A DNA stretch of 10,920 bases from contig JAMCPC010000132.1 of NCBI GenBank assembly GCA_023379725.1, positions 1-10,920 of the forward strand, written 5' to 3'. Shown one piece after another: positions 6,578 to 10,920 of the stretch. Numbering within the stretch: the first letter of the stretch is position 1; each line of letters starts with the position of its first letter. The DNA comes from Actinomycetota bacterium. GTDB lineage: Bacteria > Actinomycetota > Acidimicrobiia > Acidimicrobiales > JAMCPL01. A program made the position numbers and the translations under genes. The notes beneath the pieces are model-generated. The model ran no database searches, was not told the origin of the DNA, and saw nothing but the letters and a program-made list of their open reading frames with translations.

Positions 6578-6601
6578 TAGAACACTAGGAAAGGAACACT
6601 C

Positions 6602-7060
6602 ATGACCAGTACAACAACCATCACGACAGGCACAACACTGGAAGGAACAGAAGGGTCGATGACTACCGGCAGAATACTGGTGGCAAAGCCGGGACTGGAT
6701 GGGCATGACAGGGGTGCTCGACTTGTCGCCCTGGTACTCAGAGACGCCGGCTTCGAGGTCATCTATACGGGCATCAGACAGACACCGACAACAATCGCCA
6801 ATGCCGCTGTTCAGGAAGACGTAGACGTAGTCGGGCTGTCTATACTATCAGGAGCTCATCTGTCTCTGAGTAAGAAAGTATTGGATGCGCTAAAAGAGGT
6901 GGGGGCTGGTGATATACCTGTCGTAATTGGTGGGTTGATCCACCCGCCTGACGTTCCCGTTTTGAGGGAAATGGGAATAGCTGCCGTATTCCCAAGCGGC
7001 ACACGACTTGATGAGGTAGTACAGGGAATCAGTGAAGTATGTACAAAGAGGAGAAGGTAG
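6602..7060 (+). CDS. B12-binding small subunit of the acyl-CoA mutase
   Basis: This 152-residue protein is the cobalamin-binding Rossmann-like domain that completes the split mutase. It has the base-off/His-on motif: GLDGHDRG (31-38) with His35 as the lower cobalt ligand, then GLSILSGAH (78-86) and VVIGGLIHPPD (107-117). It pairs with the catalytic subunit encoded 24 nt upstream to bind adenosylcobalamin. The ATG at 6602 follows AGGAAAGG with a 7-nt spacer. A Thr-rich segment of about 19 residues precedes the domain; an internal ATG at 6659 would remove it, but its ribosome site is less well placed. The stop TAG overlaps by one base the preferred GTG of the next gene. No MeaB-type G-protein chaperone or epimerase is present in the window. 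Confidence 0.93.
   Translation: MTSTTTITTGTTLEGTEGSMTTGRILVAKPGLDGHDRGARLVALVLRDAGFEVIYTGIRQTPTTIANAAVQEDVDVVGLSILSGAHLSLSKKVLDALKEVGAGDIPVVIGGLIHPPDVPVLREMGIAAVFPSGTRLDEVVQGISEVCTKRRR
7049..7053 (+). promoter_or_regulatory. Ribosome site that favours the GTG start of the HyuA-type gene
   Basis: AGGAG inside the last codons of the mutase small subunit lies 6 nt before the GTG at 7060, giving a TAGTG stop/start overlap. The upstream in-frame ATG at 7039 has only AGGGA at an 11-nt distance. GTG 7060 is therefore the better start. Confidence 0.6.
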
Positions 7061-9285
7061 TGGAAACAACAGATCAATCGGTAACAAATGAATATTATAT
7101 AGGGTCAGATATAGGGGGCACCTTTACAGACGTGGTGGTGCTTGATGCCAATGGCAGGGTAGTTCAAGCCAAATCATCATCTACTCCTCCCGAGTTCGAT
7201 AAAGGGCTAATTAATGCCCTAAGCGAAGCGGCAGCAGCACTGGGTACCACACTACCCAGCATGCTTGAAAACACCAAAGTCTTTGCACACGGCTGTACGG
7301 TAGCCACTAATGTATTAGTATCGCGCCGCGGTGCCAAAGTAGGAGTAATAACCACAAAGGGCTTTGAAGAGACGCTTGGGATAATGAGAGGAAGTGCCTT
7401 CTGTCAGGGACTGCCAGTCGAGGATTGGTACCACAAATCGACCAACGAACGACCCTTTGAAATAGTGGCACCAAAAAACATTATTGGGGTAACTGAACGA
7501 ACGGACAGATACGGTAAAATACTGGCTCCCTTGGCGGAAGAGGAAGTTTTGGAGGCTGCCGATCAGCTTATAACCACTTATGGATGCGAGACTATAGCTA
7601 TATGCTTCCTGTGGTCGCACGTAAACCAGGAAAACGAGGAGAAGGCAGCTTCCCTGATACTTGAGAGGTGGCCGAAAATGACCGTAACCACAAGTTCGTC
7701 TACTCTGAAGATCCTGGGCGAATATGAACGCTTCTCTACCACGGTAATCAGTTCTTATGTAAGGCCGGAGCTGGAACACTACACAACCAACCTGGCACGC
7801 ACACTAAAAGATACCGGTCTTAACAAGAGACTTTTAATAATGCAGGCATCCGGCGGCTTAACGCCTGAGAAAAAGGCTACTTCCAGAGCGGTAAGCGTCC
7901 TCCATTCAGGGCCGGTCGGTGGAGTAGCAGCAGCAATACAGATTGCATCACTTTTGGGTGAAACTGAGGTAATCACAGCGGATATGGGAGGCACCTCTTT
8001 TGATGTGAGTGTCGTAGCCAATGGACGTCCACGCTATACAACGCGATCGTTTCATGAAAGGCATGTGGTAGCCGCCCCAATGGTCGATGTCGCCTCCATC
8101 GGAGCAGGTGGGGGCTCAATAGCCCGTGTAGCCAATGGAAGGATTACTGTGGGTCCAGAAAGCGCAGGTGCCAATCCCGGACCGGTGTGCTATGGAAGGG
8201 GAGGAACCGAGCCAACTGTTACAGATGCAAATCTCGTACTCGGCTATATCAACCCAGAATTTTTCCTGGGAGGCAAGATGCCAATACAGGCAAAGCCTTC
8301 CATGGACGCAATCGACAATTTAATAGCTAAACCATTGTCTATAAGTCTCAATGAAGCCGCTTATGCCATACATAGAATAGCAAATGCACATATGGTCGAC
8401 CTGATGCGTTTTTACCTTATACAGCGTGGGTATAATCCCCCAGATTTCACTCTATTCGTCTTTGGTGGTGCCACTGGCCTGCATGCATGTAATCTTGCCG
8501 AAGAGCTCGGTGCAAAACAGGCTATTGTTCCCCTGGCTGGCTTGGCTACCGTGATGTCGGCATTTGGAATTGCCAATTCAGATGTGCTTCGGGTCGCCTC
8601 AGCTGCAAATGCTATGCCATTCCCACCTGAGGACCCCGAAACCATCCGATCACTGTACCTTGCTCTTGAAAAAGAGGCTGTATCAGACCTGGAAGAGGAT
8701 GGGTTCACAACCTCACAAATTGACATAGACAGGATGGCCTCTATGCGTTATCACCTACAGTTGACCGATGTAGAGGTAGATTTCCCAGCCGGTGAAATCA
8801 ATGCCAATACCATAGATGAAGTCACTAAAAAATTTGACGAACGCTATGCCAAATTGTATGGCCCAGATGCTGGTTTCAAGGAAGCCGGACGTGATCTGAT
8901 GAGCGAGTTTGTGCATGCCAGAGGAAAAACACCAAAAGGAAGAATAGATGCATTACCGCTGGAAAGCGATGATCCTGGTTATGCCATAAAGGGAGAACGG
9001 GAGTGTTATTTTGGAGATTCAGACGGTATTACAAAAACTACACCATTTTACGACGGTGACAAGCTCCAACCAGGAGCACATGTAGTGGGGCCGGCTGTTC
9101 TTGAGATGTCCGGTACCACGGTGGTGGTTACTCCTGGGTTCTCAGCTACCTATGACGGGTATCGCAATGTCCATCTCAAAAAAACCAGTGGGGCTGATGA
9201 AAGAAACGGAGGGGCAACACTTGGTGGCAGTTCTGGCAGTTCGCAGATGGATAGTCCAGAAACGGGCCGGAAAGGAGCAAATTGA
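7060..9285 (+). CDS. HyuA-type subunit: hydantoinase A/oxoprolinase/acetone carboxylase family
   Basis: With the GTG start the protein is 741 residues (748 if ATG 7039 is used; numbering here is for 748). It has the ATP-binding ASKHA-type signatures of the family: IGSDIGGTFTD (21-31), HGCTVATNVLV with the following RRGAKVGVIT, HSGPVGGVAAA (289-299), ADMGGTSFDVS (314-324) and IGAGGGSIARV (353-363). A Hydant_A_C-like C-terminal region follows. Known members phosphorylate a carbonyl or amide oxygen so that 5-oxoproline, hydantoins or lactams are opened, or acetone or acetophenone is carboxylated; the sequence does not tell which. A Gly/Ser-rich, probably disordered tail of about 35 residues ends the protein, unlike a compact family end. 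The partner HyuB gene starts one base after the stop, so the two probably form one complex. Confidence 0.92.
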   Translation: METTDQSVTNEYYIGSDIGGTFTDVVVLDANGRVVQAKSSSTPPEFDKGLINALSEAAAALGTTLPSMLENTKVFAHGCTVATNVLVSRRGAKVGVITTKGFEETLGIMRGSAFCQGLPVEDWYHKSTNERPFEIVAPKNIIGVTERTDRYGKILAPLAEEEVLEAADQLITTYGCETIAICFLWSHVNQENEEKAASLILERWPKMTVTTSSSTLKILGEYERFSTTVISSYVRPELEHYTTNLARTLKDTGLNKRLLIMQASGGLTPEKKATSRAVSVLHSGPVGGVAAAIQIASLLGETEVITADMGGTSFDVSVVANGRPRYTTRSFHERHVVAAPMVDVASIGAGGGSIARVANGRITVGPESAGANPGPVCYGRGGTEPTVTDANLVLGYINPEFFLGGKMPIQAKPSMDAIDNLIAKPLSISLNEAAYAIHRIANAHMVDLMRFYLIQRGYNPPDFTLFVFGGATGLHACNLAEELGAKQAIVPLAGLATVMSAFGIANSDVLRVASAANAMPFPPEDPETIRSLYLALEKEAVSDLEEDGFTTSQIDIDRMASMRYHLQLTDVEVDFPAGEINANTIDEVTKKFDERYAKLYGPDAGFKEAGRDLMSEFVHARGKTPKGRIDALPLESDDPGYAIKGERECYFGDSDGITKTTPFYDGDKLQPGAHVVGPAVLEMSGTTVVVTPGFSATYDGYRNVHLKKTSGADERNGGATLGGSSGSSQMDSPETGRKGAN

Positions 9286-9286
9286 G

Positions 9287-10920
9287 ATGTTGGTACGTGA
9301 ATTCGGAAGGCCAGTAAATGACCTTCCCCCAGTAGAGAAGTTTACGGTAGAGTACACCGATAAGACCCCTCCCGTGGAGGTAGATCCTGCTACCTATGAG
9401 GTACTGAGGCATCGACTATGGTGGGCATTGATAACCGTATCGGAAACCTTGAAAAAAGTATCTGGCACCATCGTAACCGCCGAGGGCAACGACATGAGTA
9501 CCTATATATCGCTCGAAGACGGCTCTCCGGTATATCTCGGTCCGTACGTAGCACTGCACTCTGGTATTGCAGATCTACTGATATCCAGAACCATAGAGAC
9601 CGCTGGCGACGAAATAGAGCCTGGGGACATGATTTTATGTAACGATCCATGGATGGGGCCCGTACATCAGCCCGACTGTGCAGTAATTGCACCACTATTC
9701 GTGGACGGTGCAATATTCTCGTGGGTGGGGGTCACCCTTCACCAACTGGACATGGGGGGGATAGACCCTGGTGGTCTGTGCCCCAATGCCCGTGATGCCT
9801 TTGGAGAACCTCATATATATCCCGCTGTCAAACTGGTCGAGAATGGAAAAATGCGTCGTGACATCGATAGGATGCTTCGGCGTAATTCGCGGATGCCAGA
9901 TATAGTGGCTCTGGACATGCGCTCTATGGTCTCTGGTAATCATGCAGCACTTCAGGAATTGCAATCATTGGTTTCTGCATACTCTCCAGAGGTGGTCCGC
10001 TCGGTAATGATCGAGATACAGGAGGACGCAAAGCGGCAATTTCGTGAGAGATTACAATCACTCCCAAGAGGACAGTTTAGTGGAATAGATCGTAATGAAA
10101 TAGGTGGTGCCGATCCGTCACTACAAGACGATATCTATGAAGTGCAGTGCACTCTACGCAATACAGGAGAAAAGCTTATATTCGACTTCTCGGGTACTTC
10201 AAAACAATCTGGCGGCTTTGCCAACTGCGGATATGGTGGACTGAGAAGTGCATGTCTAATGTCACTTATGGAGTCGGCCGCACTGAATATGCCTTGGAAT
10301 GCCGGGGTGTCTTCATGTATAGAAATATGGACTCAGCCCGGAACCGTAAATAATCCCACATGGCCCGCTGCCGTCTCTGATGGAATTACGGAGGGTGCCG
10401 TGACCACCGCCATGGCTGCATCACAGGCGGTCTCAAATTGGTTACTGGCGTCAGAAAACATGAAGGAAAGAGCCGGAGCAAACGGTGGAAACTTTATGGG
10501 TAACACCCTTGGGGGTATGGATGAAAACGGAAAGCTATGGGGTACACTACTTCTGGACAGCCTTGTACAGTCGTACGGACCCACACTGGAAAGAGACGCT
10601 GTCGATATGGCAGGAGCTCCGGGTATACCCTATACCCAAATCATAAACGTCGAACAGAACGAACAACACTACCCACTCTTATATCTCTTTCGCAGAACAA
10701 GTCGTGGTACAGGGGGAGCGGGAAAACACAGGGGTGGTAACGCCATAGAATTCGCCTTTACTCCTCATAATGTTGATTTTGCATATCTACTATTGTGGAA
10801 CCACGGAGCTGAGTTTCCAAATACCGCTCCGATGGATGGGGGGCTTCCCAATGGTGCGAATCGTTTTCTTGTGGCATCAGTACCCGATTTTACCGATCGC
10901 ATGAAAAATGGAATACTCCC
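9287..10920 (+). CDS. HyuB-type subunit: hydantoinase B/oxoprolinase/acetone carboxylase family, 3' end beyond window
   Basis: The frame from ATG 9287 is open for 544 codons to the window edge. AAAGGAG lies about 9 nt upstream, and the start is one base after the HyuA stop. Family features are PATYEVLRHRL (residues 35-45), the metal/active-site block NDPWMGPVHQPD (119-130), HQLDMGGIDPGG (152-163), a DFSGTSKQSGGFAN segment that corresponds to the family's DfxGtspq block, and SRGTGGAGKHRGGN (472-485). HyuB subunits catalyse the metal-dependent second step, hydrolysis or carboxyl transfer onto the activated substrate. The first block reads NDPW..GxVHQPD rather than the NDPY/F-x-GGTHLPD I expect of hydantoinase and oxoprolinase members. 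That leans toward a carboxylase-like or uncharacterised clade, but I could not align it. The missing end is probably under about 100 residues. Confidence 0.92.
   Translation, partial: MLVREFGRPVNDLPPVEKFTVEYTDKTPPVEVDPATYEVLRHRLWWALITVSETLKKVSGTIVTAEGNDMSTYISLEDGSPVYLGPYVALHSGIADLLISRTIETAGDEIEPGDMILCNDPWMGPVHQPDCAVIAPLFVDGAIFSWVGVTLHQLDMGGIDPGGLCPNARDAFGEPHIYPAVKLVENGKMRRDIDRMLRRNSRMPDIVALDMRSMVSGNHAALQELQSLVSAYSPEVVRSVMIEIQEDAKRQFRERLQSLPRGQFSGIDRNEIGGADPSLQDDIYEVQCTLRNTGEKLIFDFSGTSKQSGGFANCGYGGLRSACLMSLMESAALNMPWNAGVSSCIEIWTQPGTVNNPTWPAAVSDGITEGAVTTAMAASQAVSNWLLASENMKERAGANGGNFMGNTLGGMDENGKLWGTLLLDSLVQSYGPTLERDAVDMAGAPGIPYTQIINVEQNEQHYPLLYLFRRTSRGTGGAGKHRGGNAIEFAFTPHNVDFAYLLLWNHGAEFPNTAPMDGGLPNGANRFLVASVPDFTDRMKNGIL

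Noticed and set aside
7315..7779. 154-residue minus-strand ORF, and similar long ORFs opposite the mutase, dehydrogenase and HyuB genes.
   Set aside because: They are antisense shadows of clearly homologous genes, with no ribosome site or recognisable domain.

Overview
The window suggests a bacterium of moderate G+C with F420-linked flavin chemistry. The evidence is a luciferase-like oxidoreductase of an F420-type family, Shine-Dalgarno (SD) sites throughout, GTG and TTG starts, and a coenzyme-B12 acyl-CoA mutase split into two subunits. An actinobacterium is the first guess, possibly a lineage outside the very GC-rich groups; a Chloroflexi-type organism is possible. Codon choice includes many ATA (Ile) and AGA/AGG (Arg) codons, which is unusual for typical high-GC actinobacteria. 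The taxonomic guess is inference. No rRNA, tRNA, insertion sequence, phage gene or CRISPR array was seen.

Layout. The left third runs on the minus strand. In reading order it holds an ACMSD-type amidohydrolase (2391-3245), an AMP-forming acyl-CoA synthetase (745-2253), and the N-terminal part of an F420-type luciferase-like oxidoreductase (1-476, cut by the window edge). The oxidoreductase is preceded by an in-frame mini-ORF encoding MRHCCCLT (486-512), which resembles actinobacterial polycysteine leader peptides. The right two thirds run on the plus strand as one tightly packed cluster: acyl-CoA dehydrogenase (3594-4751), B12 mutase large subunit (4871-6577), B12-binding small subunit (6602-7060), hydantoinase/oxoprolinase/acetone-carboxylase-type subunit A (7060-9285) and subunit B (9287 to the edge). 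Spacing from the small subunit onward is -1 and +1 nt, so translational coupling is likely.

The two arms diverge from a 348-bp control region (3246-3593). It holds a 26-bp SD-rich tandem repeat, a TATAAT box on the minus strand, two short perfect inverted repeats, and a 40-bp perfect direct repeat that ends at the start of the dehydrogenase.

How the genes may work together (inference). The set looks like a catabolic module for an uncommon carbon source. HyuA/HyuB-type enzymes use ATP to carboxylate ketones or open cyclic amides. A CoA ligase can activate the resulting acid, an acyl-CoA dehydrogenase can desaturate it, and a B12 mutase can rearrange its carbon skeleton. The mutase keeps the Tyr and Arg that line the methylmalonyl-CoA mutase active site but has Tyr where the catalytic His should be, plus other pocket changes. 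It is therefore probably not an ordinary methylmalonyl-CoA mutase. The substrate cannot be read from the sequence.
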